Positions 15,716 to 26,002 of a DNA stretch of 64,000 bases are shown one piece after another (the first letter of the stretch is position 1; the number at the start of each line of letters is the position of its first letter). The notes under the pieces were generated by a model, which saw nothing but the letters and a program-made list of their open reading frames with translations, had not been told where the DNA came from and made no database searches. A program made the position numbers and the translations under genes. This stretch comes from Streptomyces meridianus (GTDB lineage: Bacteria > Actinomycetota > Actinomycetes > Streptomycetales > Streptomycetaceae): assembly GCF_023703325.1 (NCBI RefSeq), contig NZ_JAMQGM010000031.1:27521-91520 (forward strand), written 5' to 3'.

Positions 15716-17839
15716 TCATCCCCTGTCGGACACGAACCGCACCGGTTCGTCGAGTACCGCGCGTGCACCGTCGAAGTCCGCCAGGCGCGCAGCGAGCGTC
15801 GCCTGCGCCAGACGGGACGGCAGTGCTTCACCGAACTTGAGTCCTTTCACGGCACGTTCGTCCACCTCGGGCAGGCAGAGACGCCCCGCGGCCTCAGCAA
15901 CCGTCTGCTTCCACGCCGGCGGGGTGACGTCCTCACGCAGCCGGATCCAGCAGTCGTTGATGCGCTGGGCGGGAACGGTGACGCCGCCGAGGCTTGCAGT
16001 GAGGGTCGCGTTCGTCCGGTGTCCGGCCCAGGTCCACCACTTGAACGGTCCACGGGAGCTGCGGGTGATCAGAGTCCCGCCTGGATGCACCTGATCCAGG
16101 AAGTGGCCACGGGCCTCGGCGAGACACCTCTCGGCCCGCTTCGTCAGGGCGACAGGCGGATCGTTCCCGAGCAGCACGTCGCGCACCGCGCGGCTGAGCG
16201 CGAAGGAGACACCCCGGTCGAACCCGACGCTGCTCCACTTGGCCTTGCCGCCCCCGTCGGCCGGCTCGACGAAGCAGCGCTTGCGGTGCCAGTCGATGTA
16301 GGTCACGAGCCAGCTGCGACCGGCGAGCAGGAGCAGCCGGGGCCCGTCGGTCTTCTCGGTGAGCAGCTCGGGGTCGGTCCTGCCGATCTCGTTGCGGCCG
16401 TGCAGCACGGTGAACTCGGGTGGGGCGGTGAAGACGGCGGTGAGGTTCATGAAGTGCCGGTGTCCGAAGCGGCGTTCGGCCTCCGGGCCGATGAACAGCA
16501 TTCCGCCGTCCTGGTCCAGGTAGCCCTCGTCGGCCAGGTGCCGGACGATCGGGGCGGCGGGCCGGCCGAAGGGGCCGAGTCCGTTCCACTCGTCCTGCCA
16601 CAGCCGGTCGCCGACGCGGTGCTCCTGCAGGCACAGCGCGAGGAGTTGCTGCGCGGCGATGTGCCGTGGCTCGGGTGGTGCCACGACGGGTTCCACCCAG
16701 CCTCGCGACCACTGCAGTAGGAGTCCGGCGGCCGACAGCAGCCCGCCCTCGTCCAGTGCCAGGAAGAGGCAGTTGCGGCTGGTGCCCGCCCGGCGCCCGG
16801 TGCGGCCGAGACGCTGCAGGAAGGAGGCAACGGTGGCGGGTGCGTCGATCTGGATGACGCGGTCCAGGTCGCCGACGTCGATGCCGAGTTCCAGGGTGCT
16901 GGTGGAGACGATGACGCAGTCGCGTGCCTCGGCGAACGCCTGCTCGGCGCGGCGTCGTTCGTCCACGGACAGGGACGCGTGGGAGAGGAAGGTCGTCACG
17001 CCCTTGATGCGGAGCTTCTCCCCCAGTTCCTCGACCAGCCGTCGTGATTCGCAGAACACCAGGCGTTTCTCGCCCCGGTGGAGCGATGCGATGACGGTCG
17101 CGGCGTTGTCGACGGAGCCGACGTGGTCGAGCTGGATGTCGCCGGACGGCACCGTGCCCGGTTCGGGCCGAGGTCCGCTCAGGTGCGGGGCGACGACCCG
17201 GGCCGGGCGCGTTCCCGCCCCGGAGCCCTGCAGCCACTGCAGCAGCTCGTCAGGGTTCCCCACCGTGGCCGAGAGACCGACCCGCTGCACCGGTCTGCCC
17301 ACGACGCGCTGGAGGCGCTCCAGTACGGCCAGCAGGTGCCAGCCCCGGTCGTCTCCGGCGAAGGCGTGCACCTCGTCGACGACGATCGATCGCAGCCCGG
17401 CGAAGAAGGCCGCATGGTCGACCTTGGCGCTGACCAGCATCGCCTCCAGCGACTCCGGCGTGGTGAGCAGCACGTCCGGGCGGTCGGTGAGGATCTTCCG
17501 TCTCCGGCCGGCGGTGACGTCACCGTGCCAGAGCGCGGCGGTCCGCCCGAGCCAGGACGTGTAGGTCTCCAGGCGTGGCAGCAGGTTGTTGAGGAGCGCC
17601 TTGAGCGGACAGACGTAGAGCACCGAGGTGCCCGTCCACTGCTCGGCCGCCATCCGGGAGAGCAGCGGGAAGGCGGCGGCTTCGGTCTTGCCGCCTGCTG
17701 TCGGGGCGAGCAGGACGGCGTCCTCGCCCGCGAGCAGCGGGGGAACGGCCTCCTCCTGCAGGGGGCGCAGCCCGGGCCAGCCCAGGGTGTTGACGATGTG
17801 GTGCAGAAGCGCCGGGTCGAGGTCGTCGACGCCGTTCAC
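15716..17839 (-). CDS. brxHI: BrxHI, Lhr-like DEAD-box helicase of BREX type 2
   Basis: A 707-residue superfamily 2 helicase. Walker A is PTAGGKT (about 46-52), the Walker B/DEAD box reads VVDEVHAF (about 150), motif III is LSATV, and motif VI LGRTGRRAG lies near 340; a long C-terminal region follows, as in Lhr-type helicases. BrxHI is the helicase subunit that defines BREX type 2 together with BrxD, PglW, PglX, PglY and PglZ. GTG 17839 overlaps the brxD stop by four bases (GTGA), so translation is coupled; the frame's further extension to 18784 runs through brxD and is not used. Last gene of the pglYZ-brxD-brxHI operon. Confidence 0.9.
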   Translation of the reverse strand: MNGVDDLDPALLHHIVNTLGWPGLRPLQEEAVPPLLAGEDAVLLAPTAGGKTEAAAFPLLSRMAAEQWTGTSVLYVCPLKALLNNLLPRLETYTSWLGRTAALWHGDVTAGRRRKILTDRPDVLLTTPESLEAMLVSAKVDHAAFFAGLRSIVVDEVHAFAGDDRGWHLLAVLERLQRVVGRPVQRVGLSATVGNPDELLQWLQGSGAGTRPARVVAPHLSGPRPEPGTVPSGDIQLDHVGSVDNAATVIASLHRGEKRLVFCESRRLVEELGEKLRIKGVTTFLSHASLSVDERRRAEQAFAEARDCVIVSTSTLELGIDVGDLDRVIQIDAPATVASFLQRLGRTGRRAGTSRNCLFLALDEGGLLSAAGLLLQWSRGWVEPVVAPPEPRHIAAQQLLALCLQEHRVGDRLWQDEWNGLGPFGRPAAPIVRHLADEGYLDQDGGMLFIGPEAERRFGHRHFMNLTAVFTAPPEFTVLHGRNEIGRTDPELLTEKTDGPRLLLLAGRSWLVTYIDWHRKRCFVEPADGGGKAKWSSVGFDRGVSFALSRAVRDVLLGNDPPVALTKRAERCLAEARGHFLDQVHPGGTLITRSSRGPFKWWTWAGHRTNATLTASLGGVTVPAQRINDCWIRLREDVTPPAWKQTVAEAAGRLCLPEVDERAVKGLKFGEALPSRLAQATLAARLADFDGARAVLDEPVRFVSDRG

Positions 17840-19167
17840 GGCAGTTCCAGTTCGATGTCGTCCGCGCTCGCCGCCGCGGCGTTGCGCTCGACCTCGTTCA
17901 GTTCGGCGGTGGACACGGTGAGCGCGTAGTGCTGCCGCGGGTCGAAGTCCTCGAACTCGTCGACGCGGTCCAGCACGTCGGCGACCAGCTTGCGCAGGAA
18001 GAGCCGCGGCGCGACCCCGGCTTTCCCGCCGAGTCCCCCGGTCACCGCGGTGGCCAGTTCGGAGAGGTAGGCGTCGTCCACGCGGGCGGCGATGCGCTCG
18101 GGGTTCCTCGCCCCGCTCGCGTAGAGGTCGCGCACGCCCCGCCCCAGCTCGCCCAGCTTGGGCAGGTCGAAGCCGGCCAGCCGCAGTTGAACGGCCCGGG
18201 GGGAGTCGAAGCGCGGATCGGTGGTGAAGTCGGTGGCCAGCCGCTGCGCCAGGGGCGGGAGCCGCTGGGCGCCCTGCTGTCCGTCGTAGAAGGCGGGGGT
18301 GCCGGTGATGACGAGGAAGAGGCCGGGGAACCGTCCGGCGTCGATCTCGTCGAGGAGCTGGCGCAGCGCGTTGAGGCCCTTCTCCCGTACGTCGCCGCGC
18401 ACGCGCTGCAGGGTCTCGATCTCGTCGAGCACGAGCAGCAGTCCGGGGTGTCCGCAGTCGCGCAGGACGGTAAGGAGGCCTTGCAGGAAGCCGAGCGCGG
18501 CGAAGTGGTCCAGGTCGCCGCGCACTCCGGCGGAGCGGCGCGCGGAGGCGGCCACGGATTTCTGTCCGCCGAGCCAGGCGATGAGTGCCTCGGCCGTGGT
18601 TCCGTCCCCGGATGCGACGGCCTGCCGGTAGCCGCGCAGGGCTGCGGAGAAGGCGGGGGTGGTCCGGGCGACGTCCGCCAGGCGGCGTTCCATGAGGTCG
18701 TCCACGGCCCGGGCGAGAGCCTCGGCGTCGTCCTCGTCGGTCTCTCCGGCGTCGAGGACCTCCTCCTCCAGGGTGTAGAACCACGAGTCGACGACGGGGC
18801 GCAGTGCGCTCGGCTGGTGGGTGGCGGTGGACAGCCGCTCGGTCAGGCGCCGGTAGACGGTCTCGAGTTTGTGCAGCGGGGTCTCGGTCTCGGAGATCTG
18901 GACCTCGGCCGTTGCCATACCCGCGCGTTTCGCCCGCTCGGCGAGCCAGCGGGCGAAGAAGGTCTTTCCGGTCCCGTACTCGCCGCGGATGGCGTGGAAG
19001 GCGGAGCCGCCGCGGGAGACGGTGGAGAGGTCGTCGTCCAGAGCGGTCCGGAAGCGCTCCAGTCCGACGGCGAAGAGGTCGAGTCCCGCCCGGGGCACGG
19101 TCCCGCGCCGCAGGGCGTCGACGACCTCGCGGCGGCGTGCCGCGCTGACGGGGGACGGGGTGGTCAC
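17836..19167 (-). CDS. brxD: BrxD, ATP-binding protein of BREX type 2
   Basis: A 443-residue AAA+-like ATPase. Walker A is GEYGTGKT at residues 62-69 and Walker B is LLLVLDEIETLQ near residue 245; FLVITGTPAFYDG and the downstream Arg-rich helices are typical of the BREX BrxC/BrxD ATPase group. It probably works with PglY and the helicase on phage DNA, but its biochemical role in BREX-2 is not established. GTG 19167 overlaps the pglZ stop by four bases, and its own stop overlaps brxHI by four bases. The upstream open frame is pglZ sequence in another phase. Confidence 0.9.
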   Translation of the reverse strand: MTTPSPVSAARRREVVDALRRGTVPRAGLDLFAVGLERFRTALDDDLSTVSRGGSAFHAIRGEYGTGKTFFARWLAERAKRAGMATAEVQISETETPLHKLETVYRRLTERLSTATHQPSALRPVVDSWFYTLEEEVLDAGETDEDDAEALARAVDDLMERRLADVARTTPAFSAALRGYRQAVASGDGTTAEALIAWLGGQKSVAASARRSAGVRGDLDHFAALGFLQGLLTVLRDCGHPGLLLVLDEIETLQRVRGDVREKGLNALRQLLDEIDAGRFPGLFLVITGTPAFYDGQQGAQRLPPLAQRLATDFTTDPRFDSPRAVQLRLAGFDLPKLGELGRGVRDLYASGARNPERIAARVDDAYLSELATAVTGGLGGKAGVAPRLFLRKLVADVLDRVDEFEDFDPRQHYALTVSTAELNEVERNAAAASADDIELELP

Positions 19168-21959
19168 GAGCGGGGGCCTTCCAGGAGGAACTGTTCGCGC
19201 AGCAGGCGCACGTCGAGCTGAACGGTGTGACCGGAGTCGACGAGACCGAGCACCGGGTAGCCCTCGACGTTCAGCAGGCGCTGGAGGGTGGTGATGAATC
19301 CGTCGACGTTCCGTTTGATCCGGTCGGTCGCGGAGATGGCCGAGACCAGGGCGGCCGGGGACAGGGTGCCGCCGGCTGCGGCGAGCGCGTCGATCACGGA
19401 GGCGACGACCTTGGCGTCGGGTGGGCGACGGACGTACTCCTTCTGCGCGAGATACACCTCTCCGGCACAGACCGCCGCCCCCAACGTGACTTTCTCCGGG
19501 ACGTGTTGGGGCTCCGGCGGCGCGGTGATCTCGGCCTCGGCGAAGAGCCCCTCGGTGTTCTCCTGCGGACGGCTCCTGGTGCTCTTGCGCCGGGGTGCCG
19601 GTGGCGCGGCCGGATGTCCGGTCACGGCGGCGGCCTCGGTCTCCGTGTCGTCGACGGCTGCCTTGGGGCTCCACCACGGCGGCACGGCCCGCTCTCTCGG
19701 CAGTGCTTCCCAGCCCTTCGGGATGTCCTGGGGGGACGGCAGCAGCACAAGCAGGGGCACCGTGACCTCGGCCAGTGACGCCCCGCCGTGGTAGCCGGCC
19801 TTGCGCGGCGTGTAGCGGATGCCCTCGCGCCAGGGTGCGACGATCGTCCCGCCGCCTTCGAGAACCCGCGGCCCGGACAGTTCGACCTCTCCCTCACCCG
19901 CGGTTCCGGTGCGCCAGCGGGAGGACTCCGCGCCGGTGACGCGGGCCGGGCCGTCGCTCGTGCCGCGCTCCGGTACGTGTCCGTGGTCGGCCACGATCAG
20001 CACGGGCCGGCCGAACCCCCGTGCTGCGTCGAGGAGTTCGCGCAGGTAGCTGACGTCCCCGATGCGCCAGCGGGTGCGCTCACCCTGTTGTCCGTGGTCG
20101 AGGGCGTCGTCGATGGTGTTGAGCACGACGCCGACCACCGCGTCGGAGACCAGCGCCGCCACGAGTTCTTCGGAGAGCCGGTGTCCTGCGGTCCCGCCGA
20201 TGGCCGCCTTGTGGAAGAGCACGCCTTCGCGGCGGCGCTGCTTCCAGTACGCGGCGAAGCCCGCCGATTCCACCGACTGGCCGCCCGTGACGGGTTTGCC
20301 GGCGAGCAGCGAGGCGCGGCTGACGCGGGTGACCGACGGCAGCATGGACACGGCGGCGAGACGACTCGGCGCCCTGCCCGCGGGCGACTCGGGGACGGCT
20401 TCGGTCCAGCCCTCGCGCTCCGCCTCCTCGCCGAACTGGGCGGCCACCGCGCTGCTCATCCCGTCCAGCAGCAGCACCAGGGGGGCACGGCCCTCAGCGC
20501 ACAGCGGCGCCGCCGCCTCGGTGAGGACGTTCTCCACCGGCAGACATCCGCCCGGTGTCTGCGCGGACGCGGTCCGGGTCCAGGCGGCGAGCTTGACGGC
20601 GAACTGCTCGTCGAGCGCGTCCCTGCGGGCTCGCGCCAGGTCGTGCAGCGCCCGGTACTCCTGTCCCGTCGCCGGGTCACCGCCCGGGTCCCCGGCCCAC
20701 AGCACGGTCAGGGCGCGGTCCACCCAACCCCACTCGGCCAGATGGGTGCGGACACCGTCGGCCACCGATGCCACCTGCCGCGACGACGAAGTGCTGAGCC
20801 AGCGCGCGATGCGCACGGCCATGGCCGCGGTGTCGGTCCGGTCGGTGTGCAGAACGGCCAGGGCGTGGTCGCGCAGTTCGCCCAGCGCCCGTTCGGCATC
20901 CTCGGCCGACTGCCTCCATGCCTGTGCCGTCCGGCGGAGCCGGACGTCGAAGCCGGAGGGGAGGAAGGCGCTGCTGCTCAGGGCACGGGTCAGTCCGGCC
21001 CGGTCGGCGAGGTGGTCGGCGCGCTCCACGACGGAGAGCACCCGTCGTCCGGCGTCCGGGGAGGTGCGCGCCTCGCCGATCCACCGGGTGAGGGTGCCGG
21101 CGACCGCGCTGCTGAAGGCCATCAGGTCGGTGCGCCGTACGTGGCCGAAGAGTCCGCCGACGGCGAGCACGGTGTCGGAGTCCGCGGCCGGGTCGGACAT
21201 GACCGCTCCGAGCAGGCCCAGCGCCATCGCGTCGTTCCCGCGGCCGGATTCCACCAGGGACATCAGGACGGGCACGGCCGCACCGGCGGTCTCCCCGAGC
21301 CACTTCTTCAGCTCCGCGCGCTCGGCGGCGGCCAGTTCGGTGAACCGGGTCGGCCCGGCCGGGGTGCGGGACCAGGCCAGCAGCGCGTCGGCGTCCACAG
21401 CCGTGTCCGCGCCAGGACGCCTGCCGGCGTCGTCGCCCTGACCGAGGCCGAGCCGGGCCACGGTCAGGGCGCGGATCGCGGCGTCCCGGGTGAGGACGGT
21501 GCCGGTGCGCGGCCAGCCGCCGTCGTTGGGCTCGGCGTCCAGGAGTGCCTGGAGCAGCCACCTCTCCCGGTACATCCGCGGGTCGAGGTCGCTCGCCCCG
21601 AAGCGCTGCTTGACGATCTCGGCGTTCTCGACGGTGACGGTGCGCCGCCGCAAGGCGTGCCCGCGCAGGTCCCAGCCGATCTGGTCGTCGGGGACGCCGG
21701 TGGTCACCACGAGGAGGTCGTCGTTGCCGGCGGTCCTGCGGTGCTCGTGCCAGGCCTCGGTGATGCCGAGGACAGAACCCTGGTCGCTGACCCGCACCCG
21801 CCGCGGCCGGTCACCGATGCTGACGGTGAACTCCCTTGGTTCGGTGGCCGGGTAGCGGCCGTGGACGATGACGAGGCGCCGGTCGCGTTCCGCTGCGCCG
21901 TGGGTGTCGAGCAGCGCCTCGATGGTGCCGGCGAGGACCAGTGGCGGGATCCGCGTCAT
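19164..21959 (-). CDS. pglZ: PglZ, alkaline-phosphatase-fold protein of BREX type 2
   Basis: A 931-residue protein with the PglZ domain. In the middle, LVLLLDGMSSAVAAQF (about residue 500) supplies the metal-binding Asp and the Ser, and VLIVADHGHVPERG (about 655) gives the Asp-His metal site of the alkaline phosphatase superfamily. PglZ is common to nearly all BREX types. The N-terminal half (LVIVHGRYPATEPREFTVSI...) is the BREX-2-type extension. ATG 21959 overlaps the pglY stop by four bases (ATGA). The C-terminal 150 residues carry a charged linker (RRKSTRSRPQENTEG) then a helical domain. Confidence 0.92.
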   Translation of the reverse strand: MTRIPPLVLAGTIEALLDTHGAAERDRRLVIVHGRYPATEPREFTVSIGDRPRRVRVSDQGSVLGITEAWHEHRRTAGNDDLLVVTTGVPDDQIGWDLRGHALRRRTVTVENAEIVKQRFGASDLDPRMYRERWLLQALLDAEPNDGGWPRTGTVLTRDAAIRALTVARLGLGQGDDAGRRPGADTAVDADALLAWSRTPAGPTRFTELAAAERAELKKWLGETAGAAVPVLMSLVESGRGNDAMALGLLGAVMSDPAADSDTVLAVGGLFGHVRRTDLMAFSSAVAGTLTRWIGEARTSPDAGRRVLSVVERADHLADRAGLTRALSSSAFLPSGFDVRLRRTAQAWRQSAEDAERALGELRDHALAVLHTDRTDTAAMAVRIARWLSTSSSRQVASVADGVRTHLAEWGWVDRALTVLWAGDPGGDPATGQEYRALHDLARARRDALDEQFAVKLAAWTRTASAQTPGGCLPVENVLTEAAAPLCAEGRAPLVLLLDGMSSAVAAQFGEEAEREGWTEAVPESPAGRAPSRLAAVSMLPSVTRVSRASLLAGKPVTGGQSVESAGFAAYWKQRRREGVLFHKAAIGGTAGHRLSEELVAALVSDAVVGVVLNTIDDALDHGQQGERTRWRIGDVSYLRELLDAARGFGRPVLIVADHGHVPERGTSDGPARVTGAESSRWRTGTAGEGEVELSGPRVLEGGGTIVAPWREGIRYTPRKAGYHGGASLAEVTVPLLVLLPSPQDIPKGWEALPRERAVPPWWSPKAAVDDTETEAAAVTGHPAAPPAPRRKSTRSRPQENTEGLFAEAEITAPPEPQHVPEKVTLGAAVCAGEVYLAQKEYVRRPPDAKVVASVIDALAAAGGTLSPAALVSAISATDRIKRNVDGFITTLQRLLNVEGYPVLGLVDSGHTVQLDVRLLREQFLLEGPRS

Positions 21960-24900
21960 CGGTCGCCGGCCCCCGGTTCGTCCGTCGGGCCCGCGCCGGG
22001 CACCGGCTGCCAGACGATCTCTATGCGGACGCCGGGATGGGCTTCCACATAGCCGCGTATCTCCTCCCGGAGGCCGGACAGGGTCTCCTGGATGAGCGAC
22101 TCGACGCGGGTCGTGTTCTGCGTCTCCAGGACGTGCGGTGCTCGCGGACCGGGGATCGGCAGCCGGACGGGCGGCTGTTGCACCGCCTCGTCGTGCCGAG
22201 GCTGCGGGGGCTGCCCGGAGGGCACGGCCGGCCTGCCGTGCTCGGTGAGGCTGACGTCGTCCGGTCCGGGGTCCTGCGGTGTGCGCGGCCCTGGGATGGT
22301 CGGGCGGGCGACGTTCGCGAGCCGCGCGACCTCGTTGACCAGGCCGAGCGCCTGGTCCTGGAGTGCGCCGAGCACGGGCACCAGGGAGCGGGCCTCCTCG
22401 TGTTCGTCGACGGTCTCGCGCAGCGCGTCGACCAGCCGACCGGCCTTGGCTCCGACCCCGTCCTCGCGCCCGGTGAACCCGCGGACGCTCCTCAGCAGCG
22501 ACCAGTTGGTGTCGTCGAGGGCGGCGAGGACTTCGGGGGCCTGCTTGATCGCGGCGCCGAGTTCGTGGTCGCTCACGTCGTAGGCGGCGGTGGCCAGTTC
22601 CCGGAGCAGCGGTGTCGCCTGAGGGGTGCGGGAGAGCCGGGCGAGGAGGTCCGCGGCGGCGCGCATGGACCGCATCCGCGGGGCGTCCGGCCCGGTGAGT
22701 CCCAGGTCGTCGGCGTGCTTCTCCAGCGAGCGGCGCACTCCGGCGACGGCCTGGACGTGGGCGGCCGCGACCTCGCGTACGTCCTCGGCGAGTGCGGAGA
22801 CGTTCCGGGCGAAGAGCACCGGGCGGGCGGAGACCCCGAAGACGGTGGCGGCCCGGGCACGGGCCGCCACGAACTCGTCCTCGCTGGGCAGTTCCACCGC
22901 CCGCAGTCCGTAGCCGGCGCCGATCTGCTCCAGCTGCGGCTGCGGCACGGGGGTGGTCTGGTGGACCCAGGTGCGGTCGTCGAGGAGGGCGTAGGTGGCG
23001 ATGATCAGGTTGCCGATGTTCTTCTCGAGCCCGGTGTAGCCGAGTTCGGTGATCCAGCGCCGGATGTCCTCGACCGCGAGGTCGGGTCCGCCCTGGGCCT
23101 CCGCGGCCTTCTGGTTGATCCTCAGCCGCCAGTCGGGCAGCAGGTTGAGCGGCCCGTCGTGGACCTCGCCGAGCCCCAGGGGGTGCACGATCCTCTTGAC
23201 GACGGCGAGCTGGTGGCGGTCGACGACGACGCGCCGGGAGCCGTCGTCCATGGCCCGGCCGATCCACTCCAGGGCGGTCTTCAGCTCCCGTGCGGTGACG
23301 GCCTTCCGGCTCAGCGTCGGGTCGAAGTCGGGGTGCTTGGGGTGGAGCGCGGCGAACAGGCCGTCGGCGAGCGCGTACAGGTTCTGCTCGAAGCCGAGGC
23401 CGGCCTGCGGCTTGGGGTTGTGGTAGGCGGGCTCCAGGGACCACACGTGCTGGTTGTCCGGCACCTCGGCGCCGACGCTGCCCGGGTCGGGCTTGCTGAT
23501 GCCGTAGAGCTGCTGGAGCACGGCGGTCAGCTGCGAGGTGAGGTTCTCGCTCTGCGCCTTGAGCTGGTGCCGGATCTGGACCCGCTCGTCGGCGGACTTG
23601 GTGGCGGTGTGGTCGTCCAGCCGGTCCCGTTCCAGCAGGTAGTCGATCTTCAGCAGGCGGCCGAGCTGGCCGGACCGCTGCTCGGAGAGGAAGTCCGGCA
23701 GCCAGACGATGGTCGGCGCGTGCTTGCCGGCCTGTTTGAGTTCCTCGACGCGGCGCACGTCGTCGCTCGGGAAGTACTTCTCGTCGAAGGGGTAGTCGAG
23801 GACGAAGCGGATGTTGCCGTCCATCTGCGGCCGGAACTGCTCGTCCGGCAGGTGCTCGTCCCGGACGTTGCCGAAGACGAACTCGGCGGTGCGCCGGGTC
23901 CCCCGCCAGACGATCTCCCGCTCGCACACGAACGCCTGGGTGTCCTTGATGCCGAGCTGGGACCACAGCCGGTCTTTGACCCACTGCCGCCGTTTGCCGA
24001 GGTTGTCCTCGCTGCCGACCTCGTCGAGGATCGGCTCGATGTCGAGGTCGGAGAGGTGGAGGTGGAAGACGGGGTCCGCGGCGCCTTCGCTGCGCAGCTC
24101 GCCGAACTCGCCCTGGAGTTCCTTCAGCCGCTTGACGGCGACCGAGCCGGCCGTGCCGAGCCGCACCTTGATCGACCCGTGGTTGAGGGCGGCGAGCCGC
24201 TCACCGGTCAGCCGGGCGAGCGCGGGCACGTTCGGGGCGAGGGCCGCCAACAGCAGGGTCTTGACCAGGCGTTCGTCGCCCTTGAACCGGGGGTCGTCCG
24301 CGGTCCCGTACTTCTGGATCAGGAACGCCCGCACCCGGTCGTGGAAGCGCTTGGCGGTCTCGGCCTCCCGGCGCAGCTTGGCGGTGAACGCCTCGCCGGT
24401 GCCGTCGAGGATGACGTCCCACAGGTCGCCGAGGGGAATGAGCTCGCCGAGCTTGAGGTCGTCGCGGCGCCGGCGCAGGGTCTCCTGCACCAGCTTCAGA
24501 CCGGTGCGCTCGCGCTGGAGGGCGCCGGAGAGTTCGACCAGCACGTTGAGGAAAGCCGGGGAGAGCGGGTAGACGGCGCGGAAGTCGTCCCAGTCGGCCT
24601 CGGTGCGGCCGTTGGCGTCCAGCAGGACCTGGCGCACCTCGTCCTTGGAGGACTCGACGACCTCGAAGGCGGAGTCGCGGGCCGCCTCCATGCCGGGCTT
24701 CGCGGCGAGGACCCGCTCCTTGATGATGGCGATGAGGTTGCTGTCCTCGAGGTCGACGACCTCCAGGCGCCCGGCGAGGTAGTCGACCTGCTGCTCCAGG
24801 TTCTGCACCTCGGCGCCGGCCACGTCGGAGCCGATCAGCTGGGACAGGTCGCGCTGGCGGGATATGAACGAGACGATCGGCACCGGCCGGTCGCTGTCGC

Positions 24901-25882
24901 CGGACTCGATGAGCTTGACCAGCTTCTGCACCTGGTCGCGGACGAAGTCCTGGTCGCCCATGTGGGCCTGGAGCCAGAGGATCAGCTCGTCCAGGAACAG
25001 CACGATGCCGTCGTAGCCGAGGGACTGCGCGTGCCGGGAGATGACGGACAGGCCGTTCTCCAGGGGCAGGAAGGCGTCCTTGGCGCCGCGGGCGCCGGTG
25101 GCGTAGGCGGTCATGGGTCCGGAGAGGAGCGCGGAGACGAGGGCTTCGCGGTACGGGTCTCCGGCCGGGGCGGTGAAGGCCCGGTCGAGGTCGGCGGTGG
25201 TCCAGCCGGAGGTCGCCGGTGCGGCGTCGAGATCGTCGAGGTCGCCGGCGTCCAGGTCGCTCGCGTCGAGGTCGTCCCCGCCGGTGGGCAGCGCGGCTTT
25301 GCCGGTAGGTGCGACGGCGACGCCGCTGCTCCCGAGCCAGGAGACGAACCGGGCGTCGTCGGCGAGGAATTCGCGCTGCCGACGGGCGTCCTCGACGGCC
25401 GAGTCGGCGCGGTAGACGGCCGGTGTCGGCCGGTCGGGGTGCTTCGCGCGGACGGTGGCCACGTAGCCGCCGAGGAGGGCGGAGTCCAGGTCGGTGGAGC
25501 CGACGAGGTGGTAGGGCACCATCAGGAACTTCTTCGCCCGCAGCCAGTCGTCGTGGTCGGCGATGACCTCCTGGAGCCGGGGCTTGGCGCGGGCGGCCGG
25601 ATGGTTGTTCAGCACCGCGTGCAGCACGGTCAGGAAGTGGCTCTTACCGGCGCCGAAGGAGCCGTGGAGGTAGGCGGCGTGCGAGGAGCCGGTGCGCACG
25701 GCGGCACCGACGAGGCCTAACGCCCGGCGGAACGCCGCCTGGAGCTGGTCGGTGACGACGTACTCGGCGACCCGGGCGTCGGTCTCGGTGAAACCACCGG
25801 ACAGCTCGACCTTGAAATCGCCGGCATGGACGTCTTCCTTGATGTCGATGACATCGCGGAGGAACAGGTCGCTGATGGGCAT
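21956..25882 (-). CDS. pglY: PglY, large P-loop ATPase of BREX type 2
   Basis: A 1308-residue ATPase. Walker A GSFGAGKS is at residues 74-81 and the Walker B strand is IVLFLDELILWLQAH near residue 300. The rest is long, mostly helical, as in BREX PglY/BrxC proteins. In the Streptomyces Pgl system PglY is needed for phage resistance; its nucleotide-binding site is the known functional feature. Start at ATG 25882 (MPISDLFLRDVIDIKEDV) behind AAGGGGACGAG; the frame is open to 26101 but that part is antisense to the small gene's promoter. First gene of the four-gene operon; divergent from the small Cys-rich copy B. Confidence 0.93.
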   Translation of the reverse strand: MPISDLFLRDVIDIKEDVHAGDFKVELSGGFTETDARVAEYVVTDQLQAAFRRALGLVGAAVRTGSSHAAYLHGSFGAGKSHFLTVLHAVLNNHPAARAKPRLQEVIADHDDWLRAKKFLMVPYHLVGSTDLDSALLGGYVATVRAKHPDRPTPAVYRADSAVEDARRQREFLADDARFVSWLGSSGVAVAPTGKAALPTGGDDLDASDLDAGDLDDLDAAPATSGWTTADLDRAFTAPAGDPYREALVSALLSGPMTAYATGARGAKDAFLPLENGLSVISRHAQSLGYDGIVLFLDELILWLQAHMGDQDFVRDQVQKLVKLIESGDSDRPVPIVSFISRQRDLSQLIGSDVAGAEVQNLEQQVDYLAGRLEVVDLEDSNLIAIIKERVLAAKPGMEAARDSAFEVVESSKDEVRQVLLDANGRTEADWDDFRAVYPLSPAFLNVLVELSGALQRERTGLKLVQETLRRRRDDLKLGELIPLGDLWDVILDGTGEAFTAKLRREAETAKRFHDRVRAFLIQKYGTADDPRFKGDERLVKTLLLAALAPNVPALARLTGERLAALNHGSIKVRLGTAGSVAVKRLKELQGEFGELRSEGAADPVFHLHLSDLDIEPILDEVGSEDNLGKRRQWVKDRLWSQLGIKDTQAFVCEREIVWRGTRRTAEFVFGNVRDEHLPDEQFRPQMDGNIRFVLDYPFDEKYFPSDDVRRVEELKQAGKHAPTIVWLPDFLSEQRSGQLGRLLKIDYLLERDRLDDHTATKSADERVQIRHQLKAQSENLTSQLTAVLQQLYGISKPDPGSVGAEVPDNQHVWSLEPAYHNPKPQAGLGFEQNLYALADGLFAALHPKHPDFDPTLSRKAVTARELKTALEWIGRAMDDGSRRVVVDRHQLAVVKRIVHPLGLGEVHDGPLNLLPDWRLRINQKAAEAQGGPDLAVEDIRRWITELGYTGLEKNIGNLIIATYALLDDRTWVHQTTPVPQPQLEQIGAGYGLRAVELPSEDEFVAARARAATVFGVSARPVLFARNVSALAEDVREVAAAHVQAVAGVRRSLEKHADDLGLTGPDAPRMRSMRAAADLLARLSRTPQATPLLRELATAAYDVSDHELGAAIKQAPEVLAALDDTNWSLLRSVRGFTGREDGVGAKAGRLVDALRETVDEHEEARSLVPVLGALQDQALGLVNEVARLANVARPTIPGPRTPQDPGPDDVSLTEHGRPAVPSGQPPQPRHDEAVQQPPVRLPIPGPRAPHVLETQNTTRVESLIQETLSGLREEIRGYVEAHPGVRIEIVWQPVPGAGPTDEPGAGDR

Positions 25883-26002
25883 CGAGTTCTCGTCCCCTTG
25901 TTCGGCGGCGGTCGGACCAGTGGGGGGCGCACGTGCGTGCGTGATGCACCATCTTGCCATCTCTGCAACGGAGTTGACCTTCACAAGTTCTTCTCGAATC
26001 CC

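Noticed and set aside
21941..25720. 1259-codon plus-strand open frame
   Set aside because: Antisense to pglY, whose Walker motifs and conserved length are clear; the frame has Val/Asp/Gly-rich low-complexity composition typical of the reverse of a Streptomyces gene.
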